NCBI GenBank assembly: GCA_903932805.1
Contig: CAIZHO010000533.1
Location: forward strand, 1-9,507
DNA length: 9,507 nt
Direction of reading: 5' to 3'
Source of the DNA: an uncultured Roseiflexaceae bacterium
Lineage (GTDB): Bacteria; Chloroflexota; Chloroflexia; Chloroflexales; Roseiflexaceae
Position numbers and translations under genes: made by a program. The notes below the pieces were generated by a model. The model did no database searches. It was given only the letters and a program-made list of their open reading frames with translations, and had not been told where the DNA came from. Numbering within the stretch: position 1 is the stretch's first letter; each line of letters begins with the position of its first letter. This document shows, one piece after another, positions 1-6,994 of this stretch.

Positions 1-69
1 CCGACCGGCATGCAAGGCCGTCGTGTAGTTCCGACCAATCAACCCCGTGCCGAGCATGGTAATGTTCAT
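1..69 (-). CDS. Gfo/Idh/MocA family oxidoreductase, N-terminal fragment (cut by window edge)
   Basis: Only the first 23 codons are visible; the gene runs off the left edge. The translation begins MNITMLGTGLIGRNYTTALH. It shows a first beta strand followed by a canonical glycine-rich dinucleotide loop (G-T-G-L-I-G, residues 7-12) and the start of the next helix, as expected for the NAD(P)-binding Rossmann fold of Gfo/Idh/MocA sugar oxidoreductases. The start is supported by AGGAG (76-80 on the plus strand as ctcct) six bases upstream. It follows the MetE-like gene by 18 nt in the same direction, so it is probably the next gene of the operon. Other Rossmann dehydrogenases could begin the same way; the family call leans on this short motif and on two relatives upstream. 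Confidence 0.65.
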   Translation of the reverse strand, partial: MNITMLGTGLIGRNYTTALHAGR

Positions 70-87
70 CGTTTGCTCCTGACGTGA

Positions 88-1125
88 CTAGGCCAATCCC
101 AAATCGCGCTTAACCTGTTGTACGCCGGCGACCATATTGACCAGCTTTTGTTTGGCAGCCCAGCGAGCGGTCTGGCTCAAGCCACAGTCCGGGGCAAATG
201 CCAGGCGGTCCGCCGGTGCATAGCGCAAGCAGGCACGGACACGCCGTGCAATATCGTCTGGGGTTTCGATGTAGTAGCTTTTGACATCGACAATCCCGAC
301 AGCGACGTCGTAGTGTTCGGCAAGGGTAGCGATGGTTTCGAGCTCTGCAAATTCACGACTCGCCATTTCGAGATGCATTTCGTCGACAGTCATCGCATAG
401 AACGCCGGGAACATCGGTGCGTACTGGCGTGGTCCGACCGCTCGGCCTTTGAAATTACCGAAGCACAGATGGGTCGACAAACGCGTTTTGCCGACGACCG
501 GCGCTACCGTGCGATTAAAGATATCGACGAGTCGGTCGGTGTCTTCTTTGAAGGCGTAGCAGCTCATCGAGGGCTCGTCGACGGTCAGTTCGGCACACCC
601 TGCAGCCACGAGCGCTTCGAGTTCGGCGCGTACCAACGGCAGGAGCGCCTCGGTCAACGCGTATCGGCTCGGATAATCAGCATTGGGCAGCAGTCGACCA
701 CTCAACGTGTACGGGCCAGGCACACCCGCCTTGAGGGTTGGTCCAGCAGGTGCCAGGGCTGCGAGTCGCTTGTATTCTTCGACCACGCCAAGCCCACGCG
801 GTGCACGTAACTCTCCGGTTATCTGATGCTTGCCACGTTGGTCGTGGGCGGGCGGCCCATAGCGGCGCGCACCGGCGTCCTCGCGAGCGATACCTTCGAT
901 GTATCCATAGAACGACAAATTGAAGTCGAAGCGGGTCTGTTCGCCGTCAGTAATGACATCGAGTCCGGCAGCCAGCTGATCTTGGATGGCAATCATGGCT
1001 GCGTCACGCTGGAGCTCCGCAATATCGTCTCGTCCGAAGTCCGCAAGGTGTTCGGCTGCGTGTTCGAGCCATGCGGGGAAGGGATAACTACCGACGACCG
1101 TCGTACGCAGGGGATTCGTCTTCAT
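88..1125 (-). CDS. Core MetE-like zinc methyltransferase (cobalamin-independent methionine synthase C-terminal domain family)
   Basis: This 345-residue protein matches only the catalytic C-terminal barrel of cobalamin-independent methionine synthase, whereas classic MetE is about 750 residues with a duplicated N-terminal barrel. Zinc-site residues expected for the family are visible: His219 and Cys221 (in THLCFGN), Glu253 (HLEMA) and Cys314 (APDCGL). An N-terminal VGSYPFP, a DGEQTR segment (60-65) and VDEPSM (182-187) also fit. The family uses zinc to activate a thiol such as homocysteine for methyl transfer; the same fold includes short folate-independent methionine synthases and epoxyalkane:coenzyme M transferase, so the true substrate is open. 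The start ATG overlaps the stop of the SIS gene by one base (TGATG), with AAGGAG five bases upstream, which implies translational coupling. Its presence among sugar-catabolism genes is unusual. Fold and family are secure; methionine synthesis is not. Confidence 0.88.
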   Translation of the reverse strand: MKTNPLRTTVVGSYPFPAWLEHAAEHLADFGRDDIAELQRDAAMIAIQDQLAAGLDVITDGEQTRFDFNLSFYGYIEGIAREDAGARRYGPPAHDQRGKHQITGELRAPRGLGVVEEYKRLAALAPAGPTLKAGVPGPYTLSGRLLPNADYPSRYALTEALLPLVRAELEALVAAGCAELTVDEPSMSCYAFKEDTDRLVDIFNRTVAPVVGKTRLSTHLCFGNFKGRAVGPRQYAPMFPAFYAMTVDEMHLEMASREFAELETIATLAEHYDVAVGIVDVKSYYIETPDDIARRVRACLRYAPADRLAFAPDCGLSQTARWAAKQKLVNMVAGVQQVKRDLGLA

Positions 1126-1925
1126 CAGTTCTCCTTTGTCGGTTGCATCCCATAGAGTGGAGCGATGCGGGCACGGAATTCGTCGTAACTGGCGTCAAAC
1201 AACGCAGCCGACGCAGCACTGCCAATCAGCGTACTACTGGTCAACACCAACGGTGGCTGACCACGTGCAGTCAGTTGCTCGGCAACGAGACATTTCACCA
1301 TATTGACAATCGTGACATAGCCAATCGACGACCCAGGCCCGACGGGCTCGGCCAGCCCATCGACAGTGACCATCGCATCACCGAGGGGTGAACAATTATC
1401 GATGGTGACATCTGCAATGTCCGTCAAGCGCTTTCCGCTGCTGTGTTTGATGGGCGATCCTGCACAGTGAGCCGCAGAAACGACAGCGATGACCGGCATT
1501 CCGCGCGATTTTGCACCTAATGCTACATCGATCACCACGCCATTGACGCCGCTGTTCGAAAAGACCAACATGCAGTCATGGGCGCCGAAGGTGAAGTTAC
1601 GCAGGATTATTTCGCCGAATCCTTCGAGCTTTTCGAGGTACATCGCCTGGCGTTGCCCGTTGTTCCCCACGACTTGTGTGTGGTTCGTCAACGAAAGCTC
1701 GATGATGGGATGAAATCCAGGGAAGCTCCCATGGCGCGGGTAGATTTCTTCGACAGGGATGCGCGAATGCCCCGTCCCGAACATATGCGCCAAACCACCT
1801 GCGGCAATGGCGTCGGTGCAAATCGCGGCAGCCTGACGGATAGCGGGGAGCTGCGTGGTGCGTATGTCACGCAACATGCGTTCGGCCGCACTCAAAAATC
1901 GTTCTGCGGGGTCCGGGGTGTGCAT
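1125..1925 (-). CDS. SIS-domain protein, UPF0309-like (putative sugar-phosphate isomerase or binding protein)
   Basis: The 266-residue protein carries a sugar isomerase (SIS) fold. Residues 48-70 (FGTGHS at 49-54, then IPVEEIYPRHGSFPG) form the first phosphosugar-binding loop in the form typical of the UPF0309 group, and FSNSG (122-126) is the second SIS loop. SIS domains bind phosphorylated sugars and catalyse aldose-ketose isomerisation, deamination or regulation; the UPF0309 group has, to my knowledge, no firmly assigned reaction. The frame stays open upstream to 2273, but I chose the ATG at 1925. It has GAGAGG eight bases upstream, lies 20 nt after the preceding stop, and begins just before recognisable family sequence. 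The upstream extension only overlaps the oxidoreductase gene. The stop overlaps the start of the MetE-like gene by one base. The protein is probably cytoplasmic; no signal peptide is seen. Confidence 0.87.
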   Translation of the reverse strand: MHTPDPAERFLSAAERMLRDIRTTQLPAIRQAAAICTDAIAAGGLAHMFGTGHSRIPVEEIYPRHGSFPGFHPIIELSLTNHTQVVGNNGQRQAMYLEKLEGFGEIILRNFTFGAHDCMLVFSNSGVNGVVIDVALGAKSRGMPVIAVVSAAHCAGSPIKHSSGKRLTDIADVTIDNCSPLGDAMVTVDGLAEPVGPGSSIGYVTIVNMVKCLVAEQLTARGQPPLVLTSSTLIGSAASAALFDASYDEFRARIAPLYGMQPTKEN

Positions 1926-1933
1926 CGTGTATT

Positions 1934-1939
1934 CCTCTC
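1934..1939 (-). promoter_or_regulatory. Ribosome-binding site that fixes the SIS gene start
   Basis: On the coding strand this reads GAGAGG, eight bases before the ATG at 1925. It lies in the 20-nt gap after the upstream stop codon. It argues against using the longer open frame that would start at 2273 inside the upstream oxidoreductase gene. Confidence 0.7.
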
Positions 1940-1945
1940 GGTGGA

Positions 1946-3022
1946 CTATGGTACAAGCTTCTGTGTCTGTTTGGTTTTGGCACTGAGCGCGGCGGTCTCG
2001 ACAATCTGTTGCCCAATGCGACAGGTCGCGACCGACAATGGGCCATGGATGGCAGCACCCGTTGTCAGATGGTGGATCAGATTTTGGATGGGGTCTTGCA
2101 TCGGAGCTCGTATTTCGTCGACGGGCAACACGTACCCCTCTGGGACTGCCCGGGTCTGCACACGGATGGTTGATTCGTAGTCGTACGAGGCAATCGTCCC
2201 ATCGGTGCCAACAATCACGAAACCACATTTGGGTTGTGGTTGATGGGTCCATGGATCGGTAAATGCACCCCACCGCGTCTCGTACTTAGAGAGGCCCTTG
2301 GCATACCGCGCCACGGTAATGCTGTGCTCGTCGACTTCGAGCCCGAACGGTTCGTCGACCACTGCCGTTACTTCGATGGGTTTGTCACCGTTGTGATACC
2401 ACGTACCCAACGTCACACCATACCCGAGGTAATCGAGCATCGAACCGCCGCCTGCGGCTTTCTTGTACCACCAGGCTTCGTTTTTGCGACGGGCGACTTC
2501 TTCAGCCGATACTTCGATTTTGTCGGCAACATGGTGCAATGGTCCACGATTCCCGTCGTAGTAGTGCACTTCCATCACCGTACCGATCACCCCTTCGTCG
2601 ATGAGGCGTTTGGCCGTCAGGTGCGGTGGGTACCAGGCGAGTGGCCAATTGACAATCATTGTTTTGCCGGTTTTTTGCATCGCGGCAATCATGATGTCGG
2701 CCTCGGCTAGGGTTGCAGCAAAGGGCTTTTCGACGAGGATGTGCACACCATACGGGGCGACTTTTTCGACCCACTCGCCGTGTGTGGCAGTGGCAGCGCA
2801 CAGAATGACGATATCGGGCTTGATGGTGTCGAGGCATCGACGGTAGTCGGTAAACACGCGGTCAGCAGGAATCGAAAAATTCGCAATTGCGGCCTGCATA
2901 CGCGCTGGATCTTCGTCACAAATTGCGCTGATTTCTGCATTCGGATGTTCAGAAACTTTGCGTAACAAATCACCCATGTGCATATGGTCGAAGTTGATCC
3001 CGACAATTTTCCACGTTTTCAT
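1946..3022 (-). CDS. Gfo/Idh/MocA family oxidoreductase with atypical nucleotide loop
   Basis: The 358-residue protein has the two-domain layout of Gfo/Idh/MocA dehydrogenases: an N-terminal Rossmann domain (about 1-120) and a C-terminal alpha/beta substrate domain. The hallmark EKPF (98-101) is present, including the catalytic-type lysine Lys99. A glycine-rich segment at 190-200 (AGGGSMLDYLG) leads into Asp197, but Tyr201 stands where many relatives have the catalytic histidine. The N-terminal loop reads VGINFDHMHMG (7-17) and lacks the usual GxGxxG pattern, so cofactor handling may differ. Family members oxidise or reduce sugars, inositols and glycosides with NAD(P), some with tightly bound cofactor. 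The start at 3022 has AAGAGGAG five bases upstream. It lies 18 nt after the other oxidoreductase gene and 20 nt before the SIS gene. The substrate is unknown. Confidence 0.88.
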   Translation of the reverse strand: MKTWKIVGINFDHMHMGDLLRKVSEHPNAEISAICDEDPARMQAAIANFSIPADRVFTDYRRCLDTIKPDIVILCAATATHGEWVEKVAPYGVHILVEKPFAATLAEADIMIAAMQKTGKTMIVNWPLAWYPPHLTAKRLIDEGVIGTVMEVHYYDGNRGPLHHVADKIEVSAEEVARRKNEAWWYKKAAGGGSMLDYLGYGVTLGTWYHNGDKPIEVTAVVDEPFGLEVDEHSITVARYAKGLSKYETRWGAFTDPWTHQPQPKCGFVIVGTDGTIASYDYESTIRVQTRAVPEGYVLPVDEIRAPMQDPIQNLIHHLTTGAAIHGPLSVATCRIGQQIVETAALSAKTKQTQKLVP

Positions 3023-3040
3023 ACAAACTCCTCTTGCGTG

Positions 3041-4090
3041 TTATGACAAACTCCGAATCGAACCCGGCGTGACCCGCGCGCCACTCCGGCTACTAGCAAT
3101 CGCCGCAAAACAAAGCTCCAAGCTGCGCATGGTGTCTGCTGCACTATGCGACGGCGCACGACCTTGTTCGATGGCGCACAATAACTCACCCATCGTGCCA
3201 TGAAATCCATCGGGGAACCACGCTCCCTGCAGGGTTGGGGTGCTGACCCCTGCTGCGGTCGTCAGCGTCACCGACTGCTCGGTTATGCTCGGCCCGATAC
3301 TTTGGAGGGTGCCTGTGCTCCCGACGATGACGGTCCGATCGCTCCCCCCGAACCGTGTATCAGCGTTGAACGAAAGGGTCGCAACAGCGTTGGGGTATTC
3401 GACAATGACGTGCCCGAGCAATGGCGGTCGCGCGGTCTGTTGCCCACTCGTGACGACGCGGGCCGATACTCCGATGGCTTGCTGCCCCGGCAAATAACAG
3501 GTCAGCATGTCAAACCAGTGGATAGCGAAATCGTAGAGCAGCAGATCATCAATGGCGTCAAATGGTGTACCAACCACCCAATTGTGATCCCACTGCACGG
3601 TCATGTCGACACTACTGACCGTACCAATTATGCCTGCCGCGATTGCCGCGCGCATGTAGGCCACATGCGGTGCCCAACGACCGTTTTGGTTGACCGCCAA
3701 TTGCACGCCTGCTTCTGCCGCCAGCGCAATCAGACGCTCTCCGTCGGCCAAGTCTAGGACGAAGGGTTTTTGGCTGAGCACGTGTTTGCCTGCGCGCAGG
3801 GCTGCTTCGATTAACCAGACGCGTTCGGCAGGATGCGTAGCGATGTCGACCACTGCAATCGTCGGATCGCGCAACACGGTGTGGACGTCTGCGGTGACCT
3901 GTGCCGCGGGGTAAAACGCATCGCGACGTGCAGCAGCACGGGTGATATCGACATCACACAGGGTCACCACGTCGTACCCGGCAGCGCGGTATGCGGTTAG
4001 ATGGTGCTGCGTGATTCCTCCGCAGCCGATGAGCGCGATACGCGGTCGATAGGTGACGGGGTCGCGTGGTCGGTAGACGAGTTCTCTCAT
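3041..4090 (-). CDS. Gfo/Idh/MocA family oxidoreductase
   Basis: This is a 349-residue NAD(P)-dependent dehydrogenase of the Gfo/Idh/MocA family. The Rossmann loop is IGCGGIT (21-27), after a strand beginning RIALIG. The EKP hallmark appears as SQKPF (106-110), a variant seen in the family that keeps the lysine (Lys108). The DFAIH segment gives the Asp187-x3-His191 pair expected in the active site. The start at 4090 was chosen because GGGAGG sits four bases upstream and the ATG overlaps the ROK kinase stop as ATGA. Starting at 4102 or 4126 would place the ribosome-binding site inside the gene or lack one. This overlap suggests coupled production with the kinase. It differs clearly from the oxidoreductase encoded just downstream (different loop, EKP/QKP and catalytic residues), so this is not a recent duplication. 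The substrate is not predictable from sequence alone. Confidence 0.9.
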   Translation of the reverse strand: MRELVYRPRDPVTYRPRIALIGCGGITQHHLTAYRAAGYDVVTLCDVDITRAAARRDAFYPAAQVTADVHTVLRDPTIAVVDIATHPAERVWLIEAALRAGKHVLSQKPFVLDLADGERLIALAAEAGVQLAVNQNGRWAPHVAYMRAAIAAGIIGTVSSVDMTVQWDHNWVVGTPFDAIDDLLLYDFAIHWFDMLTCYLPGQQAIGVSARVVTSGQQTARPPLLGHVIVEYPNAVATLSFNADTRFGGSDRTVIVGSTGTLQSIGPSITEQSVTLTTAAGVSTPTLQGAWFPDGFHGTMGELLCAIEQGRAPSHSAADTMRSLELCFAAIASSRSGARVTPGSIRSLS

Positions 4091-5061
4091 TGGACCTCCC
4101 ATTGCTGTAGCCGCCGAAACGCCCATTGCGCAGCGCCGAGCATTCCCGCATCGGCACCCAGCACTGCCGGTACGATAGCAATACGATCAACCGGAGTCGC
4201 ACGACACCGTTCATGCACTACCTGACGCACGGCCGTCAGGAGCGGTGCACCCAGATTACTCACGCTGCCACCCAGTACCACCACCTGTGGGCTGAACATC
4301 GTGACGACATTGGCGACACCCGCACCGATTGCGGCATAGACGTCATCGAGGAGTCGCACCAACGCTCCATCACCGGCGTTAGCAGCCTGTGCCACCAATG
4401 CGGGCGTAAATACCTCGCCATTGGCGAGCGCCTGTGCCAAGTGTGGCGTGTTACCCTCTTTGAGCATTTGCGTTGCCCGCGCGACGATCGCCGGGCCGCT
4501 TGCCAATGCTTCGAGGCAACCGATGTTCCCGCAGCCACAGCGTGGGCCGTTGAGTGCCAATGTCTGGTGGCCGAACTCACCTGCAGTGCCATCGATCCCC
4601 AAGTAGAGGTCCCGCCCAATCACCACACCACCACCGATGCCGGTCCCAAGGGTGAATCCAACGATATTGTCGGCACCACGACCGGCACCATGGAGCGCCT
4701 CGGCCAACACAAACGCGCGCGCATCATTGATGAGCCAAACCGCGCATCCCAATGAATCCGAAAGCGTCTGCGCCACAGGCACGTTCGGCCAGGTACCGTG
4801 CAGATTGGGCAAAAAAAGCGTGCGCCCGGTCGTGTCATCGAACACGCCGGGCACACCAATCCCAATCCCCGACAGTCCAGCGGGAGTTATCCCGGCTGCC
4901 GCACAGACGTCGCGACAATCCGCGATCATCCGTTGCAATACCGCCGGCGCCCCTTCGTGCGAACGTGTCTCGGTCACGTGCCGTGCCACGATCGTCGACG
5001 TTCCGGGGAGGACGACTGCATATGCAATTTTGGTGCCGCCCAAATCGATACCGAGCATCAT
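4087..5061 (-). CDS. ROK family sugar kinase
   Basis: The 324-residue protein has the signature of ROK (repressor/ORF/kinase) proteins without a DNA-binding N-terminus, so it should be an ATP-dependent sugar kinase. The phosphate-binding motif is DLGGTK (6-11). The catalytic aspartate is Asp113 in INDAR, with GIGVPG earlier (68-73). GTGIGGGVV (139-147) is the second nucleotide-binding loop, GEFGH (161-165) contributes the sugar-binding Glu and zinc-binding His165, and CGCGNIGCLE (175-184) supplies three zinc cysteines (175, 177, 182). GEFGH and the Cys cluster are diagnostic. ROK kinases usually act on glucose, N-acetylhexosamines, mannose, fructose or allose. No other kinase is visible, so this one may phosphorylate a product of the pathway. 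Two adjacent ATGs exist (5061 and 5058); the first is nine bases after GGAG. It lies 39 nt downstream of the GH127 gene. Confidence 0.93.
   Translation of the reverse strand: MMLGIDLGGTKIAYAVVLPGTSTIVARHVTETRSHEGAPAVLQRMIADCRDVCAAAGITPAGLSGIGIGVPGVFDDTTGRTLFLPNLHGTWPNVPVAQTLSDSLGCAVWLINDARAFVLAEALHGAGRGADNIVGFTLGTGIGGGVVIGRDLYLGIDGTAGEFGHQTLALNGPRCGCGNIGCLEALASGPAIVARATQMLKEGNTPHLAQALANGEVFTPALVAQAANAGDGALVRLLDDVYAAIGAGVANVVTMFSPQVVVLGGSVSNLGAPLLTAVRQVVHERCRATPVDRIAIVPAVLGADAGMLGAAQWAFRRLQQWEVQ
4095..4100 (-). promoter_or_regulatory. Ribosome-binding site that fixes the oxidoreductase start at 4090
   Basis: The coding strand reads GGGAGG four bases before ATG 4090. The site lies inside the last codons of the ROK kinase gene, consistent with coupled translation at the ATGA junction. 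It decides against the in-frame ATGs at 4102 and 4126. Confidence 0.75.
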
Positions 5062-5100
5062 AGGGCTGTACTCCGCATCTTTGCGTCGTCTGCGCGATAC

Positions 5101-6963
5101 CTACGCCAACGGGATCCAGACGGTCATCGCGCCGGCTGCACGATTTGCCCACAGATGGTACGGAACCAATGTCAATCGAACTGGCTGACCTGCGTCGTGC
5201 CGCCACGGTGCATACAACGCATCCTCCGGGGTGCTCGTGCTATAGCCCTTTGCATGCAACAGGGTATGTGCACCCAACGCCACTGGTCCGGTTGCTTCGG
5301 CCCACTGCGTGCGGGGATCGATGCGGAGCGATGCGACCGGCATGCTCTGATCGACCTGTTCGATGCAGTACAACAGCGGGCCACGGGCAACGGCCACACG
5401 GCCATTGTTGTTGATGACGGATGGGTGTGCCATGATGAGTCGTGGTTGCATCGGGAACACCAATACGACTTCATCACCCACTTGCCAGGCCCGGCGCAGT
5501 GCGACATACGTGTTTGGTTCGGCGTTTTGGCGCACACCGCCAACCGTCACGGTGGCACCACTCGCCCAACTCGGCACACGGGCACGCAACGTCCATTGCC
5601 CACCGCGGGTCACCGTGATGCGCACCGTGTTGTCCCAGGGGTATTCGGTGGTGACAGATACCGCTGCATCGAGCCCGCTCCCTGCAGCGTCGATGTCGCC
5701 CTGCATATAGGTGTGGATCCACAACGATTGGCTATCGACGCTGGCGACGTAGCTCCCTAATTGTGCGAGCAAGCGGGCGACATTCGGCGGGCAGCATGCA
5801 CAACCAAACCATGCCGAGCGCCGGTGTGTGCCATCGTTTTCGAGCGGATTCTGATAAAAGTACTCGTTCCCACTGACCGATAAGCCCGGCATGACGCCGT
5901 TGTAGAGGGTCCATTCCATCAAATCGGCATATTTGGCATCGCCGGTGCCTTGCAACAAGCGCCAGTTCCACATAACCGATGCAATCGCGGCACACGTCTC
6001 GGTATAGGCAGTGGGATTGGGCAACTCATAATCGTCACCGATTGCCTCACCGTGCCAGCGCGAACCGACACCACCGCTGACGTACATGCGCTTTTGGGTC
6101 AGGTTCTGCCATTGTGCGTCGATGGCCGCTTTGAGGGCTGGTTCACCTGTTTCGAGCCAGAGGTCTGTCGCGCCGGCCGCCAAATAGAGCATGCGCACCG
6201 CATGCCCGACCACATCATGCAAGTCACGATAGGGTTTGTGATCTTGATAATAGAGGTTATCGAACTTCTGATTGCCCAGTTGATTGGCACCCCGGACAGA
6301 CACCATAAAGTCAGCCAACGTCAAATATCGTTGCTCTTTGGTCACCCGATACAACTCGACGAGCGCAAGCTCGACTTCGGGGTGGCCATCGGTGATGGGG
6401 CGTTTGCCGTCACTCGCGGGGCCGAACGTCGCGTCGATATGATCGGCCATTTTGCACGCGGCATCGAGTGCCGTGCGTGCGCCGCTGGTACGGTAGATGG
6501 CAATTGCTGCTTGAAAAAAATGACCTGCACAGTACATTTCGTGCAAATCGAAGTTGGTCCAGCGGTCGTCGCTGCGTTCTTTGGTGAAATAACTATTGAG
6601 GTAGCCATCCGTACGCTGGGCAGCAACGATATCGGCGACGACTTTATCGCGGATGATACTCAGGCCAGGCGAATCACTGATTGCATCGTTCCAGCCGACG
6701 GCCTCGAGCCATTTGTAGACGTCAGAATCATTGAAAAACAACCCGACGAAGTCGCCCGCTTCGGTCCCTGCTGCACGACGGAAATTGGCTATGCGCTCGG
6801 TTTCTTCACAATGGGCATACTGTGACGGTAATGTGACCTGTGTGTTGGTGGCAATGCGTGGTGCCCAGAAACGATCACGGATGGTAACGCCTTGTAGCGG
6901 CAAGGGACGGAGCAGGGCATGTGGGCTTGCACTCGTATCCACCACAAATGATTGACGCGTCAT
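5101..6963 (-). CDS. GH127-type glycoside hydrolase (DUF1680 fold), putative beta-L-arabinofuranosidase
   Basis: The 620-residue protein is close in size to the GH127 prototype HypBA1 (about 658). An N-terminal VTIRDRFWAPR (26-36) and the central barrel motifs are typical. The active site can be aligned residue by residue. Glu306 (GEAIGDDYELPN) corresponds to the acid/base. Glu322 and Cys324 (YTETCA) correspond to two zinc ligands, and Cys390-Cys391 (ACCPPNVAR) to the remaining zinc ligand and the cysteine nucleophile; the 16-residue spacing from acid/base to first ligand matches the prototype. Residues from about 430 form the expected beta-sandwich part. No signal peptide or membrane segment is seen, so it should act in the cytoplasm on imported oligosaccharide. 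The family removes beta-L-arabinofuranose; one branch acts on aceric acid in rhamnogalacturonan II. The start at 6963 has GGGAGG six bases upstream; an open frame to 7272 overlaps the preceding gene and is rejected. Confidence 0.92.
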   Translation of the reverse strand: MTRQSFVVDTSASPHALLRPLPLQGVTIRDRFWAPRIATNTQVTLPSQYAHCEETERIANFRRAAGTEAGDFVGLFFNDSDVYKWLEAVGWNDAISDSPGLSIIRDKVVADIVAAQRTDGYLNSYFTKERSDDRWTNFDLHEMYCAGHFFQAAIAIYRTSGARTALDAACKMADHIDATFGPASDGKRPITDGHPEVELALVELYRVTKEQRYLTLADFMVSVRGANQLGNQKFDNLYYQDHKPYRDLHDVVGHAVRMLYLAAGATDLWLETGEPALKAAIDAQWQNLTQKRMYVSGGVGSRWHGEAIGDDYELPNPTAYTETCAAIASVMWNWRLLQGTGDAKYADLMEWTLYNGVMPGLSVSGNEYFYQNPLENDGTHRRSAWFGCACCPPNVARLLAQLGSYVASVDSQSLWIHTYMQGDIDAAGSGLDAAVSVTTEYPWDNTVRITVTRGGQWTLRARVPSWASGATVTVGGVRQNAEPNTYVALRRAWQVGDEVVLVFPMQPRLIMAHPSVINNNGRVAVARGPLLYCIEQVDQSMPVASLRIDPRTQWAEATGPVALGAHTLLHAKGYSTSTPEDALYAPWRHDAGQPVRLTLVPYHLWANRAAGAMTVWIPLA

Positions 6964-6969
6964 TGCGTA

Positions 6970-6975
6970 CCTCCC
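6970..6975 (-). promoter_or_regulatory. Ribosome-binding site that fixes the GH127 start
   Basis: The coding strand reads GGGAGG six bases before the ATG at 6963, within the 31-nt gap after the upstream stop. It supports starting at MTRQSF rather than at the in-frame ATG at 6984 or further upstream. Confidence 0.75.
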
Positions 6976-6994
6976 AAGCAGAATCATGCCCCTA

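Noticed and set aside
118..810. Plus-strand open frame opposite the MetE-like gene
   Set aside because: It lies wholly within a gene with conserved zinc-site motifs on the other strand, and its translation shows no recognisable motif.
1926..2273. N-terminal extension of the SIS gene to an ATG at 2273
   Set aside because: It would overlap the upstream oxidoreductase gene, has low-complexity shadow-like translation, and the ATG at 1925 has a proper ribosome-binding site.
5062..5100. Short inverted repeat (CGCA/TGCG, 4 bp) upstream of the ROK gene
   Set aside because: Four-base arms are expected by chance, and there is no T run or supporting inner stem.
6514..6520. Run of seven A (T7 on the coding strand) inside GH127, with similar heptamers at 4811-4817 (A7) and 9096-9102 (T7), as possible slippage sites
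   Set aside because: In all three genes the zero frame continues through conserved sequence, and no alternative product or downstream frame makes sense.
5950..6825. Long plus-strand open frame opposite the GH127 gene
   Set aside because: The minus-strand frame here carries conserved GH127 sequence. The plus-strand translation shows no family features, so it is a codon-bias shadow.
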